64,000 bases of DNA from Bos javanicus (taxonomy: Eukaryota; Chordata; Mammalia; Artiodactyla; Bovidae). The stretch is from assembly GCF_032452875.1 (NCBI RefSeq), contig NC_083881.1, positions 65,293,689 through 65,357,688 on the forward strand. Direction: 5' to 3'. Below the pieces are notes generated by a model that saw nothing but the letters and a program-made list of their open reading frames with translations, had not been told where the DNA came from and did no database searches. Shown piece by piece: positions 11,692 through 24,062 of the stretch; the first letter of the stretch is position 1; each line of letters starts with the position of its first letter. The translations under genes were made by a program, and so were the position numbers.

Positions 11692-12001
11692 ACCAGTCCA
11701 TTCTGAAGGAGATCAGCCCTGGGATTTCTTTGGAAGGAATGATGCTAAAGCTGAAACTCCAATACTCTGGCCACCTCATGCAAAGAGTTGACTCATTGGA
11801 AAAGACTCTGATGCTGGGAGGGATTGGGGGCAAGAGGAGAAGGGGACGACAGAGGATGAGAGGGCTGGATGGCATCAACGACTCGATGGACGTGAGTCTG
11901 AGTGAACTCCGGGAACTGGTGATGGACAGGGAGGCCTGGCATGCTGCAATTCATGGGGTCGCAGAGAGTCAGACATGACTGAGCGACTGAATTGAACTGA
12001 T
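11692..12001 (+). mobile_element. BovB 3' fragment
   Basis: The terminal 310 bp of BovB (from Gln-Ser-Ile-Leu-Lys-Glu-Ile to the 3' terminus with TGAATTGAACTGA). The reading frame is largely open because the fragment is short and fairly young. Confidence 0.93.
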
Positions 12002-13499
12002 AGACCTCTTTCAGCTGGGACAAAACTTGATAAATAATAACTAGAGTACCTAAAATATAGTACCAAGAGACATTAGTCATTTTACTTCAACATAAATTAG
12101 AAAACTTGTAATTTCAGAAAATGTTTTATATCATCTTCATATCTTGCTATTTAACCATAAATACCATATAAATTTATACTGAGGAATAAATAAAGCTTAT
12201 TATTAACTGTCCCTAATAAGATCTCAAATAGGGCATCATCACTGAATATCATCTTGGTAATAAAACAAAAAGTCAGGCCAGCTCAACCTAAGACCAGACT
12301 GGGTCCACAGAGCTGAACTCTGGACCTCTCTTATCAAAACCATTCAACAGAAGGAGTGTCCCACTGCTTGCTCTTCTGAAGCAAAAGAAACATCATTCAG
12401 AGAAGTCTAAGAAATCAGTCACTATAATTTACACTTATCATTAACTAATAATGAAGAGAGGTTTTTTATGAAAGATGCTTTTGAAGTTTCAAATCTCTGC
12501 TTACTCCTTTGTCAAAAGAATGAATTAGGACCTGGAGAAGAAAATTTCTTAAAATATTCTTTTCCTTTGAAATGGTGCATCTTAACATGGGACCCTTTGG
12601 CAGAATTCAGGAATTTCATAACTTTCAATGAAAAAATACATATTCAGTACTTAAATAAAATGAAGCATTCTTCTAATTATGAATGCAGGTAACAAATCAC
12701 AGTTACATCACTAGTAAGTACCTTCAACTCTAAAACCTAAAGAAATCATAAATATATCAAATAACGTGAAGCCATCTCAAAACACTTTACACATGTCAGT
12801 ACTTTGAAACTATAATAGGTATTAGACTTTCTGCTCTACTTCACTGTTCAACATGTTAATACTGAAGCACATATTGAAAAACAACAAAAAGACAAAATAC
12901 AGGAAATAACAGTTTTCAGACACTGGACTTCAAGCAATGAAGGACAGTAAGTTCTGAGAGAGGAGAAACAACAGAAATGAGTTTGACTGGCCCAGCTTAC
13001 TGTCTGGAATCGGTTTCTAAGCTACAATAAGAAAGAGGGAATCCAAGTAGAGCTCAGAATCTCACAGATGAGAAAACAGAGTACTGAGTGTAGGTACACT
13101 AAGGTGCCTAGAATTTGCAAAACATATCACCCAACAAGAGGACCTGCTCAGAGAGAGCGAGCTCCTGAGCCTGCAGAGGGCCCCACTCCAGTCTTCACCT
13201 GAGTATTCATCAGATTCATATAAGGAAACTAAGGCCTTTAAAAGAACCACCAGAAAGGGGCAAAGAAAATACTCCCCAAGGCTTACAACTGGGAATAGTC
13301 TGTGTTCCTACCACCAAGAAAGAGAAAAGCTCTAATTCACAGAAAACCAGGTACAGTACTCAAAGGTGTAATTATCTCAGTAGTGGAATAAAATTGGGCT
13401 TAAGCTAATGGCTGCTAAAGGTTTTAGACCCCATCTAAAAACCTTTAAGGCAAGACAACTGAATTAAATTGCTTCCAAATAACTTAAAATGTTTTCTAG

Positions 13500-14580
13500 A
13501 ATACAATATATCCAGCACCCAACAAAATAAAATTCACAATGTGTAGCATCCAATTATCAGATGTGCAAAGAAGCAGGAGGATATCACAATGAGGAAAACT
13601 AAAAGTCCACAGAAAAAGACCTGGTCTTTCATAGCATTAGTAACATATTTCACAGCATTAGTGAACAAAAACATTAAGACAGCTATCTGAATAAAATGAT
13701 ATTCAAAAAAAGCACATTATTTTTAATAATCCCAACTGAACCTCTAGAGATGAAAAATACAGTATCTGAGATGAAACATAAAGTAGATGGGATTAACAGC
13801 AGATTAGCTACAGAAGACTAGTTATCTTGAACAGAAATACAGACTATCAAAAGTGAAACCAGAAAATGAAAGGGAAAAGAAAAACATTATGAACAGAACA
13901 TCAGAGAGCTCTGTGGAACTTCAAGCCGCACAATATATGTGTTATTCGAGTCCCCAAAGGAAGAGAAAGGGGAACTGAAAAAGATATTTGAAATAATGCC
14001 CCCAATTTTTCTAACTATATCTGAAAACTATAAACTCACAGACGAAAAAACCTTAAAGTACTCCAAGCACAAATAACATGAAAAAAGGACACGAAGACAT
14101 TAAAATCAAGGTACTTAAAACTTTCCAAGAAAAGGTTCATTGGCTTTACCAGTTTGTCAAAAGAATCCATAACATGCACAATAGAAGGTTAAGAATTTCT
14201 GCTTTAGACAGCTGGGGGAAAAAAAACAATTCAGATGTGTTTGGAAGCAAGCAACCTTTTTCTTTACAAAAAAAAAAAGAGAGCAAACCTAATCATCTTC
14301 TTAGAACACATAAAGGAATAGACATAAAGTTTTGAAAACTGCATTCAATCAAAATTTAAAACTGCTCAAGAAACACCTATTCAAAAATGAATTAAGCAAG
14401 TCAGAGACCAGCAAAAATATATTCCCTAGGGGTATTTGACATGTATTGTCATTCTTGAATTCAAAATATATAAAGAACCATCCTTATACATAGCCAACTC
14501 ACTTCGCTGGACAGCAGAAACTAACGTAACACTGTAAATCAACTATACTTGAATAAAAAAGATTAAGGAAAAAAGTCACC
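13500..14580 (+). mobile_element. Old L1-like region with L1 3' end
   Basis: Positions 13850-14060 resemble an ORF1 or HAL1-like part of an old L1 (phrases such as GTCCCCAAAGGAAGAGAAAG and GATATTTGAAATAATG). Positions 14490-14560 are an L1 3' end (CAGCAGAAACTAACG, TGTAAATCAACTATACTTG). The two parts may be separate insertions. Confidence 0.5.
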
Positions 14581-14692
14581 AATCAGTAAGGAAACTCAAA
14601 AAAGTTTTAAAAACAGGCAAATATTTAACAAATGGCACAAAGTCAGATATATTAATTGTCAAAATCACAGAAAAAAAGTTCAAAATAATTGA

Positions 14693-16368
14693 TCAGATCA
14701 GATCTGATCAGTCGTTCAGTCGTGTCCGACTCTTTGCAACCCCATGAATCACAGCACGCCAGGCCTCCCTGTCCATCACCAACTCCCAGAGTTCACTCAG
14801 ACTCACGTCCATCGAGTGAGTGATGCCATCCAGCCATCTCATCCTCTGTCATCCCCTTCTCCTCTTGGCCCGAATCCCTCCCAGCATCAGAGTCTTTTCC
14901 AACGAGTCAACTCTTAGCACGAGGTGGCCAAAGTACTGGACTTTCAGCTTTAGCATCATTCCTTCCAAAGAAATCCCAGGGCTGATCTCCTTTAGAATGG
15001 ACTGGTTGGATCTCCTCGCAGTCCAAGGGACTCTCAACAGTCTTCTCCAACACCACAGTTCAAAAGCATCCATTCTTCGGCACTCAGCCTTCTTCACAGT
15101 CCAACTCTCACATCCATACATGACCACAGGAAAAACCATAGCCTTGACTAGACGAACCTTTGTTGGCAAAGTAATGTCTCTGCTTTTGAATATGCTATCT
15201 AGGTGGGTCATAACTTCCCTTCCAAGGAGTAAGCGTCTTTTAATTTCATGGCTGCAGTCACCATCTGCAGTGATTTTGGAGCCCAGAAAAATAAAGTCTG
15301 ACACTGTTTCCACTGTTTCCCCATCTATTTCCCATGAAGTGATGGGACCAGATGCCATGGTCTTCGTTTTCTGAATGTTGAGCTTTAAGCCAACTTTTTC
15401 ACTCTCCACTTTCACTTTCATCAAGAGGCTTTTTAGTTCCTCTTCACTTTCTGCCAGAAGGGTGGTGTCATCTGTATATCTGAGGTTATTGATATTTCTC
15501 CCGGCAATCTTGATTCCAGCTTGTGTTTCTTCCAGTCCAGCGTTTCTCATGATGTACTCTGCATGTAAGTTAAATAAGCAGGGTGACAATATACAGCCTT
15601 GACAAACTCCTTTTCCTATTTGGAATCAGTCTGTTGTTCCATGTCCAGTTCTAACTGTTGCTTCCTGACCTGCATACAAATTTCTCAAGAGGTAGATCAG
15701 GTGGTCTGGTATTCCCATCTCTTTCAGAATTTTCCACAATTTATTGTGATCCACACAGTCAAAGGCTTTGGCATAGTCAATAAAGCAGAAATAGATGTTT
15801 TTCTGGAACTCTCTTGCTTTTTCCATGATCCAGCAGATGTTGGCAATTTGATCTCTGGTTCCTCTGCCTTTTCTAAAACCAGCTTGAACATCAGGAAGTT
15901 CACCGTTCACATACTGCTGAAGCCTGGCTTGGAGAATTTTGAGCATTACGTTACTAGTGTGTGAGATGAGTGCAACTGTGCAGTAGTTTGAGCATTCTTT
16001 GGCATTGCCTTTCTTTGGGATTGGAATGAAAACTGACCTTTTCCAGTCCTGTGGCCACTGCTGAGTTTTCCATATTTGCTGGCATATTTCACAGCATCAT
16101 CTTTCAGGATTTGGAATAGCTCAACTGGAATTCCATCACCTCCACTAGCTTTGTTTGTAGTGATGCTTTCTAAGGTCCACTTGATGTCACATTCCAGGAT
16201 GTCTGGCTCTAGGTCAGTGATCACACCATTGTGATTATCTGGGTCGTGAAGATCTTTTTTGTACAGTTCTTCTGTGTATTCTTGCCAGCTCTTCTTAATA
16301 TCTTCTGCTTCTGTTAGGTCCATACCATTTCTGTCCTTTATCGAGCTCATCTTTGCATGAAATGTTCC
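14693..16368 (-). mobile_element. BovB (RTE) LINE, 5'-truncated, copy E
   Basis: This is the reverse-oriented close relative of copy A. On the minus strand it runs from the linker (Ser-Ile-Lys-Asp-Arg-Asn-Gly-Met-Asp) to the terminal repeat near 14690-14712. The frame is broken by a deletion of about 13 bp around 16085, where the Val-Leu-His-Ser block is lost. It is broken again by TGA at 15626-15628, at the same Trp codon as in copy A. The RT box reads Tyr-Thr-Asp-Asp. The frame 14849-15589 covers the thumb and C-terminal part. Confidence 0.95.
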
Positions 16369-17320
16369 TCAGGGAAGTGCAAATTAAAACCACAATGAGC
16401 AACCACAACATATACATCAGAATGGCAAAAAGTGAAAAAGGACTGACAACAGCAAATGTTGCCCAGGATGTGAAGCAATTAGCATACATTGCTGATGGGA
16501 ATGTGAAGTGAAGTCAAAGTGAAGTAAAGTCGCTCGGTTGTGTCCGACTCTTTACGACCCCATGGACTGTAGCCTACCAGGCTCCGCCATCCATGGGACT
16601 TTCCAGGCAAGAGTACTGGAGTGGGTTGCCATTTCCTTCTCCAGGGATCTTCCTGACTCAGGGATCAAACCCGAGTCTCCCGCACTGCAGGCAGACACTT
16701 TACCCTCTGAGCCACCAGGGATGCGAATGTAAAATGGCACAATTACTTTGGCGGAAAAGCCTGGTAATTTATTTTTTAAAAAAGTATGTAATAATTCTTC
16801 TGTTAGGTATTAAACCAAGAAAAAGAATAGCTACATGTCTTCCAGAGACTTTCAGAAGAATGTTCAGGTCATCTTCACTTATGATAACCAAAATGGAAAT
16901 AACTCAAGCATTCATCAACAGGGTAATGTCTAAATAAACTATGTTACATTCATATGGCATAGTCATTCAATGTACTTAGCAATAAAAAGGAAACAAACAC
17001 TGATATATATAACAATACAGATGAACCCCCAAATACAATGCTTTCAGAGCAGTGAAAATACTATGAATGATACCATAATGATGGATACATTTGTGCAAAC
17101 CCACAGAATATACATCAGCAAGAGTGAACTTTAAACTACTGACTCTGGGTGATAATGATGTAGGTTCATCAGTTGTGATAAGTAGAGGGATGCTGATAAT
17201 GGGGGAGGTTATGCATGTATGAGAACGGGGATATATGGGAAATCTCTGTACCTACCCTTCAATTTTGTTGCAAATCTAAAATTGCTCAAAAAATTAAGTC
17301 TTAAAAAGTTTTTAAAAATG
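16369..17320 (+). mobile_element. L1 3' part, split by a SINE
   Basis: A sense L1 covering the end of ORF2 and the 3' UTR (AAATTAAAACCACAATGAG, then after the SINE AATAAAAAGGAAACAAACAC and TGTACCTACCCTTCAATTTTG). The BovB at 14693-16368 ends exactly where recognisable L1 begins, so it probably inserted at or near this L1. Confidence 0.75.
16505..16723 (-). mobile_element. Bov-tA SINE inside L1
   Basis: A reverse Bov-tA. Its head complement is GAGCCACCAGGGATGC at the right end. A short duplicated GAATGT on both sides (about 16499 and 16725) fits a worn target-site duplication. Confidence 0.92.
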
Positions 17321-18039
17321 AAAAGTAAAAAAACAATATTATGCTTGAGGAAAGAATCCTTTCACAGGAGAATTTATACTGTATGTTTTCTATTTACATG
17401 AAATTCCAGAATCAGCAAAAACTAATGCATGGCTTCTTTCTTTTTTAGAGATTCAGAACAGGGTTTTCTTAAGTGGAAGGGGGAGTGGGCAGACAGTTGG
17501 AGGAAGGGAAGTGACTGAATAGTGGCATGAGATAATTTTTTGAGATATTAATGACACATATTTTGATGAGTGTCCCATATCACACAGGCATACACATTTC
17601 TCAAAACTTCTTAAATAGCATACTTAAATTAACATTTATGCATTTTACCTTATGAATTTAACCTTTAAAAAGAAAAAGAAAAAGAACTGTCAATAAACAT
17701 AAACTTTAGATAGGGATATACTGTTGAAATCTAGTGGTGAAGTACATTGGTGTCCATAACTTAACCGTGAAATGCAGCAAAAACTGGTTGAATTGATGGA
17801 GAGAAAGTGATGTTAGATGAACAGATACATGATAAGCAAGTGTGATAAATATTCACTGTAGAATCCAGATGATGAGTAGATCCTACACATCTACTCAACC
17901 ACATAGTGGCTGTTGATTATATAATACTTTCAACTTTCCATATATTAATATTTGAAATTTACCATAATAGCATGGTGGAAAAAATGAACTGACCAGCTTC
18001 TGTATGCTAGGTTTTGTTCAACTAGTTTTTGTTCTACCA

Positions 18040-18380
18040 GTTCTGTCATATAACCCTAGGAACAGAACTGCTGGATATTATAGTAACTCTATGTACAACT
18101 TTTAGACAAACCAGATTGTGTACCATTCCCACCATCTATGCTTAAAGGTTCCAATTTTCCCACATCCTTGACAACACTTATTATGAGTCGTTTTTAATTT
18201 TAACTACACTGGTTAGTAGCTATAAAGCACTCATTGTGGTTTTGACTTGTATTACCCTTCATGACTAATGATACTAAGCATATTTTCACATGCTTGTTGG
18301 CCACCTCGATATGCTTTCTGGAAACAGCTCTATAAAGACCTTTTGCCCACTTTTTAATGGGGTTATTTGTTCCCAAGTTT
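18040..18380 (-). mobile_element. Old L1 fragment
   Basis: On the plus strand this is the complement of L1 ORF2 end and 3' UTR sequence (CCACATCCTTGACAACACTT, CTCATTGTGGTTTTGACTTG, CCTTTTGCCCACTTTTTAAT). Confidence 0.8.
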
Positions 18381-18857
18381 TAACTGCCCTTTAGCTAAAG
18401 GCTCTAACTATGAAAGTCAATCATCACCTTCTCCAAATTTTTCCTGAGACTCAGACCAACACAAGTCAAAGCCTACCACTCCTTTCACCATTTTTCTACT
18501 TCCAATCGTTAATACCTCTAATATTAATAAGTCAAATATCTGCCATCCACTTAACTGTTTAAGTGCTTAACTAACTGTTTACATGTCTGTCCACTCCAAT
18601 GTACATTAAGATTTTAAGATTTTAAATCTGTCTCTGTACTTTCCCACATTTCTTTATCTCTGCATTCTCCTACATTCCCAGCAATAATGTCTTACATACA
18701 AATAGGCTTTAGTAAAAGTATAATGAACTGAATAAGTGAAATTAACCCACTAAGTATCTTTCAATGAAGTATATACTTCAATGAGTAATGCTCCAATTAA
18801 TTAACTAGGTATCCTCTAAAACATACAGTTTATTAGGTGTAATTATAGTTTATTATA

Positions 18858-19070
18858 GACTATCCTGGTAGTTCAGTCAGTAAAGAATCTACCTGCATTG
18901 CAGGAGACCTGGGTTCGATCCTGGGTTAGGAAGAACCCTGGGAGGACATGGCAACCCACTCCAGTATTGTTGCCTGGAGAATCCCCATGGACAGAGGAGC
19001 ATAAAGGGCTGCAGTCCATGGGGTCACAAAGAATTGGACACGACTGAGCAACTAAGCACAGCACACACAG
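18858..19070 (+). mobile_element. Bov-tA SINE
   Basis: A sense Bov-tA with a well-kept B box (GGTTCGATCC at 18912-18921) and the usual ending GACACGACTGAGCAACTAAG. The tRNA-derived head does not make this a tRNA gene. Confidence 0.94.
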
Positions 19071-19153
19071 TTAATTATAATTACATATGATAATTAAGTA
19101 TAAATAACTTAGTTAAAATAACTCAGTGAGACTTGATAGAAAAAATATCAATA

Positions 19154-19350
19154 TAGCTGGTCCTTCAACAACAAGGTGGTTAGGAGTACAAGATGAAAAT
19201 CCAGGTATAACTTTATAGTCAACTCACTATCATATTTATAGTTCTGTATCTGAGGATTCAACCAACCATGGATCATGCAGTTTTACTGAAAAAAATTTGT
19301 GTGTAAGTGGATCTTACACAGTTCAAACCCATGTGTTCAAGGGTCAACTG
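19154..19350. mobile_element. Tigger-like (Tc1/mariner) MITE
   Basis: A 197-bp element with terminal inverted repeats: the left end AGCTGGTCCTTCAACAACA pairs with the right end GTTCAAGGGTCAACTG. It is flanked by TA on both sides (19152-19153 and 19351-19352), the mariner target. The interior (GGATTCAACCAACCATGGAT) matches a common mammalian Tigger-family consensus as I remember it. Confidence 0.8.
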
Positions 19351-19627
19351 TACTATAACTTACTAGGAAATCTTGAGGCTGGACTATCCTTTTGTATAAT
19401 GTATATTCTGAACACTTATACCTACTAGAAATAGTCAAGTTATTTTTAGCATGTAGGAAAAAAAAGAATAATATGCAAAATGTAGAAAAGAAAAAAATCA
19501 GTGTTAAGCAAATCATCCCATCATATTAGAATACTATAAAACATAATCTAATGTTGTAGCTTTTCAAGTTTCACAATGGTGAAAACATTTGTAAGAACAA
19601 TAGTTATAAAAACTTTGTTGTATTTAC

Positions 19628-19802
19628 CTGTAACATTTCCCAACATATCTTTATTGTGACAAGTAGAATCTTCTGTTTCTCCATCTTTAAAACTTCCTAT
19701 TTCTCCATAGTAAAGAGCAATTCCAAGTTGCATTATACGGATAAACATAGGCAACTGCTGATCAGTGATAGAAAGTTTCAAACTCTCTACTAAGGTATGA
19801 AT
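19628..19802 (-). CDS. VPS13B: VPS13B coding exon (175 bp)
   Basis: This internal exon starts in phase 0 with Ile-His-Thr-Leu-Val-Glu-Ser. It encodes 58 codons and ends Leu-Gly-Asn-Val-Thr plus G. The acceptor AG is at 19803-19804 and the donor GT (GTAAATA) at 19626-19627. The first half (Ser-Ile-Thr-Asp-Gln-Gln-Leu-Pro-Met-Phe) is a conserved VPS13-type segment. The second half (Gly-Ser-Phe-Lys-Asp-Gly-Glu-Thr-Glu-Asp) is acidic, differs from the human peptide I recall at several positions, and is probably a loop. Together with the next exon (269 bp) it makes an in-frame 444-bp unit. By human numbering I believe this is exon 7. Confidence 0.97.
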
Positions 19803-22800
19803 CTGTATTTTGAAGAAAACAAAAGCATCAACAAAAGTATACTCAAAGAGAATACTATTTAAACATAAGTACAGAAATGTTAAGCCTTAAAATGGAGTAC
19901 CATAGGAAAAACAGTAATGTCTCAATGTTTCTAATACTTAAGCCAAAATGACAGCTCTAAAATCTTAGAAATTTAAACAAATTTTCCTATGATGATCACT
20001 AACTTTAGATAGAAGCAATGTTAATCCCAACTATCTAAGTGGAAATAGAAATGATCATGACAAGATACAGTCACAATGGATTTCAAAATTACTTTTCCAA
20101 AAATTTTTTGTTAACAAAGTACCCATCCTATAATATTAAGAGTATAATAGTACTCCAACAAAAACCATAAAGATCTCTGTCACAAATAAGAATAAAAGTT
20201 TCATAATGTCATTTTATAAGTCGTTAATCCACCCTTTCCAGCTTATTAACCAAAAAGAATGCATACATATCCTAAAAACATATGTTAAGTGAGTAAACTA
20301 CTAACACTATAACTATGGAAGTATGCACCTGGTAAAATAATTGTCAGATATAGAAAACAAAGGGAAAATATGACCAGGAAAATTTCTGAAACAAACTTTA
20401 AAAGAATTAAACATGGTATAAAATTTACAATATGAATTAATTATAAGTAAGACTAATTACTATCAATAGGACACAAAGTCAACAATCGAAGTTCTCCTTA
20501 TAGAACAATACATCAATAAAATATAAAGACAAGCTCAATACAATAATTTCCTGTTGCTACATAAACATGGAATAAAACCAATTAAGCCATAAAGTAAGTC
20601 TTTTGGAAGGTTTATTTTAACTAACTGGTATTTGAGTGTCTATGAAACTTGAAAAAGTAATGGCAATCAGCATATCTTTAGGGACAAAGGCACAAAAAAA
20701 CTGTACTTCAAGGGAAGCAAATTATACGGGAAAGTATAAAATACCATACTCAATTATGAGTACAGGTTTTAAAAACTGACAAAAATCATACACCAAATAA
20801 ACTACAATGAGGTAAGAAAACTGAGGAAGGCTTACGCAGGTGTGCAATGCAGGCCTGCGAAGCTCTTCTTAAATCTGACATTTATCTGCCACATTCTTTT
20901 AAATACCATATGGCACCAATAGCACCAGTGATAGCTGTCTTAGCAAAATCAACCTCAATCCTGTATGCACATATGTATGCACTTAAAATCTTATACACAT
21001 AAACATATATACCTTTAAAATATAAAAGATATTTTATACATTATACATATAAATATCTTTAAAATCAATAAAGCTAACCAACAATAGGAAAATTGACAAA
21101 GACCCTGAATGAATTTTTCAAAAAAAATAATGGCCACTGAACATATTTTCAAATATCTAAGTTTGCTAATAATCAAATTAATATTAAATTGCATTATTTT
21201 TGCTAAACAAGTTGGCTTTTATATAAGTATGATCATATTTAAGGATAGTAGAGTATAACACAGGCATTCCCATTAATGTTCATGAGCATATACACTGGTT
21301 AAACATTTCTGGAAGCAATTTTGTAGTTCAGATGACAGGCCTTAAAAGTTTAAACCCATTAATAAGATATTTGCAATTACAGAAATCATTCCTAAGGAAT
21401 CAATCAGAGATGTGGTCAAAGATTTATGTGTAGACTTCCATTCCTCTGAAAAACTGTTAAGAAAAAGTAAATTTTCACTAACAAGGGGAAATGTTAAATA
21501 ACACATCTGTATGCTCTGTATCTCGTAGATGATATAATCTCTAAAACATTTATTACTCACAAAAGATAGAAAATTACAAAAAGTCTACCCAAATACAAAT
21601 AAATTCAAAAGTCACCTAATGAAACATATATGAGAACCTTTGACAAATAATTAGAGTGTCTCAAACATTTTTGGAAATTCCCTGTCTTTGAGATGATCAA
21701 TGAGCTTAACCATGTCCATTTAAATACTTATTTCCTAGGACTAAGAGCACAAAAATGATGGTTCTAACTCAAAACACCAAATCTTATATCACAGTACTAT
21801 TAATAAAAAACTGAAAATTTAATTTCAGTTAAGCATAAGTGGTACCACTCTCCTCTAATTTACCCACATCCTAAAATGTACAATTAAATCTGTATTAAAG
21901 ATCAATAAAGAAATTTTTATATGGTAAGGCTTCCCCATATTCATTACTTGCTTTCAAAATATATCTTGAATTTACTCTTAACATTCCCCAACTTCACTAG
22001 TAGAGTCAAGGTCAAAGAAGGAATGTTTAAGTCCATTGTCCTGGGATAGGGACACAATTACTATTGAATCAACACTATTCCGTGCTTATATTTGTCTAAG
22101 AAGCTATACCTGTGATGGATTCATTTTGATATTTGGCAAAACTAATACAATTATGTAAAGTTTAAAAATAAAATAAAATTAAAAAAAGAAAATAAAACAG
22201 AAGGAAAGAGTAACAGAATTTAAAGAAAACAATGTGTCCTGTACAAAGTGTAAGGAAAAAAAGATACTCAAGAGTGAGCACTACCAAAGAAAAGTGGGTG
22301 GAATTCATGTATAAATTCAAAGCTACACAAAATGACATGTCTTATGTTTTAAAAGCACTATGTAAAAATAATAAATAATTTCTATAGCCACGCCAAAACA
22401 AGCACAGTGGTCAATACCAGTGTTCAGGCTTAGGATTGGCTTTTTCATTACAATACAAAAGCTTATAATTCAATAATAAAAATTTATTCCATGTGAAAAC
22501 TTAGTTAACAAAATCACAAGTCACTGTGTAAATTCTTTTTCAAAGACAGATAAATAGGTAAGAGATAGAGAAAAAAAAATTTTTTTTGAGAAAATTTTTA
22601 TGCAATAAAACAACACAAAATTTACCCTTAGAGAATAATGATACACACTAAAAATATTTGCCAATACCTGGAGAACAAATTTTCATGTGGATCAAAAGAT
22701 ATTACTGAAACATTCACATATTCTTAAGGTTTTAATCACATTTTGAAACCATAGACAGCTAAAATTCCCTAAACCAATAAACTAATAGATAAGCAAATTA

Positions 22801-23217
22801 AGTCTTATAAAGTTATCTAAGGAAAACAAGGGTCAGAAACTATTATCAGATGAAAAATTTGTAAGGATTGAAATAAAGACTAATATTCAGTCCACCATCG
22901 GTATAAATAAACTTTTTGATATGATCTCCTCTATCTAATTGAAGAGAAAAACACTAACAATCAGCAGGAAAAACTAAAATGGAATCTAAGTCACAGGGAA
23001 AAAAAGCTGTCCCCAAAATATCTTTATTAGAACACTAAAGGGAAAAAAGTTATAATACATAACAAATAACATAAAAGTTATAATATGAACAAAACATTTT
23101 TACATTATATATTTGAGGTTAATTTCCTCATTGCTTTTTAACAATGATTAGTATGTATAACAATCAATAAACAAAGTAGAAACATGCAACTTGACTATTA
23201 GAAAAAGAAACACCTAC
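19803..23217 (-). other. VPS13B: VPS13B intron between the 182-bp and 175-bp exons
   Basis: This is a 3.4-kb AT-rich intron. Apart from one short L1 3' tail at 22104-22195, I see no repeat, exon or RNA gene. Confidence 0.85.
22104..22195 (+). mobile_element. Short L1 (bovine type) 3' tail
   Basis: The last about 75 bp of a young ruminant L1 (GTGATGGATTCATTTTGATA, GGCAAAACTAATACAATTAT) followed by an AAATAAAA-type tail. Confidence 0.85.
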
Positions 23218-23399
23218 TTTTATAACAGATGGCATCTTAGAATTTAGGTTATCATAAGTAAAATGCAGACGAGTTCTGAAGGAACACTTGTACAATAAAG
23301 GATCCTGGTAGAATTCTATTTTACCACTGGCATTTCGTTTATCAAGACAAACTGTACAGTCAGAAAAATTGATAACCTTTCTCAACACCAGATCAGTTG
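23218..23399 (-). CDS. VPS13B: VPS13B coding exon (182 bp)
   Basis: This internal exon completes an Ala codon and encodes 60 codons, from Thr-Asp-Leu-Val-Leu-Arg-Lys to Lys-Met-Pro-Ser-Val-Ile-Lys. The acceptor (AG at 23400-23401) follows a long, nearly pure pyrimidine tract. The donor is AAA followed by GTAGGTG (GT at 23216-23217). It belongs to the VPS13 N-terminal region and contains a Cys pair in Asp-Cys-Thr-Val-Cys-Leu-Asp. One residue differs from the human peptide I remember (Asp for Glu in the Thr-Tyr-Glu-Asn stretch). Phase is 1 to 0, so skipping would break the frame. By human numbering I believe this is exon 6. Confidence 0.97.
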
Positions 23400-23544
23400 C
23401 TAAAAGAAAAAAGAGAAAAACATTTTAAGTAAAAAGTAAACTTAGAAGAAAAAAAAAAAGGCAATTCTTTATTAGTATAACTAATAAAAATAATAGAAGA
23501 AATAAGATTAATAAAGCATTTAACTAGGACTGTCAGCACCTATG

Positions 23545-23670
23545 AATAGAACTTCACATTTAATGCATCACTGAAAGCTTCCAACAATATTATGAAATAG
23601 GCACAATAATCCCCATTTAATGTATGAAGAATCAAACAGAAGCCAAAGAAATGAAGCAGCTTGTCCCCAA
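23545..23670 (+). mobile_element. MIR SINE fragment
   Basis: Weak similarity to the MIR core (CCCCATTTAATGTATGAAGAA, a degraded form of the usual phrase about taking a difference after TATTATCCCCATTTTACAGA). Confidence 0.55.
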
Positions 23671-23829
23671 TTTGCTTGACTCCCAACTACAAATTTAAGA
23701 CAAAGTTTATAAAAATTTATCTACATTTCACTATCTGCAATGGAATACTAAACAACAATAAAATTCTTGGAAAATCACATTATAAAAACATTTGAGTAAT
23801 AGTCGCTTATTTAACATTTATTTCTGCAC

Positions 23830-24062
23830 TGAAATACTGCTGTTCTCAAAGCTTGCATTCTTCAATATGGTAGCCACCATGAATACAGTATTATTTAAAT
23901 TTACCAATGAATTAAAATTATATGGAAATAAAATTTCAGGTCCTTGGCTGCATTAGTCACATTGCATGTACTCAAAAGCCACATACAGTTAGTGGCTAGG
24001 GCACTGGACAGTAAAAAGTAAAACATTTCCATCATCATAGAAAATTCTAGGGGCCAACATGT
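23830..24062. mobile_element. Old hAT-type DNA transposon (MER-like)
   Basis: It starts with a TTCAATATGGTAGCCACCATG-like end, has an AT-rich centre, and ends with CACATACAGTTAGTGGCTAG, AACATTTCCATCATCATAGA and AAAATTCTAGGGG. This layout resembles a common mammalian non-autonomous hAT family. I am not sure of the exact family. Confidence 0.6.

Larger units (their letters stand above)
8718..19627 (-). other. VPS13B: VPS13B intron between the 175-bp and 269-bp exons
   Basis: This is a 10.9-kb intron rich in BovB (9299-12001 and 14693-16368), with old L1 sequence, two Bov-tA copies and a Tigger-like element. The stretches 8718-9298, 12002-13500 and 17320-18040 are AT-rich. I recognise nothing further in them, although 13050-13500 may be the start of the old L1-like region that follows. 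Confidence 0.85.

Noticed and set aside
12468..12692. 74-codon frame in unique sequence
   Set aside because: There are no splice signals, no recognisable protein similarity, and the length is within chance for AT-rich DNA.
14820..15374. Open frames of 100-190 codons opposite BovB copies (for example 4478-5032, 14820-15374, 50352-50753, 58328-58693)
   Set aside because: They recur at the same place in every BovB copy because they are the antisense shadow of the conserved RT frame. No splice or promoter context supports them.
18858..19070. tRNA gene, because of the A/B-box-like head with GGTTCGATCC
   Set aside because: It is the tRNA-derived head of a Bov-tA SINE. The rest of the sequence is the SINE body, and no cloverleaf can be closed.
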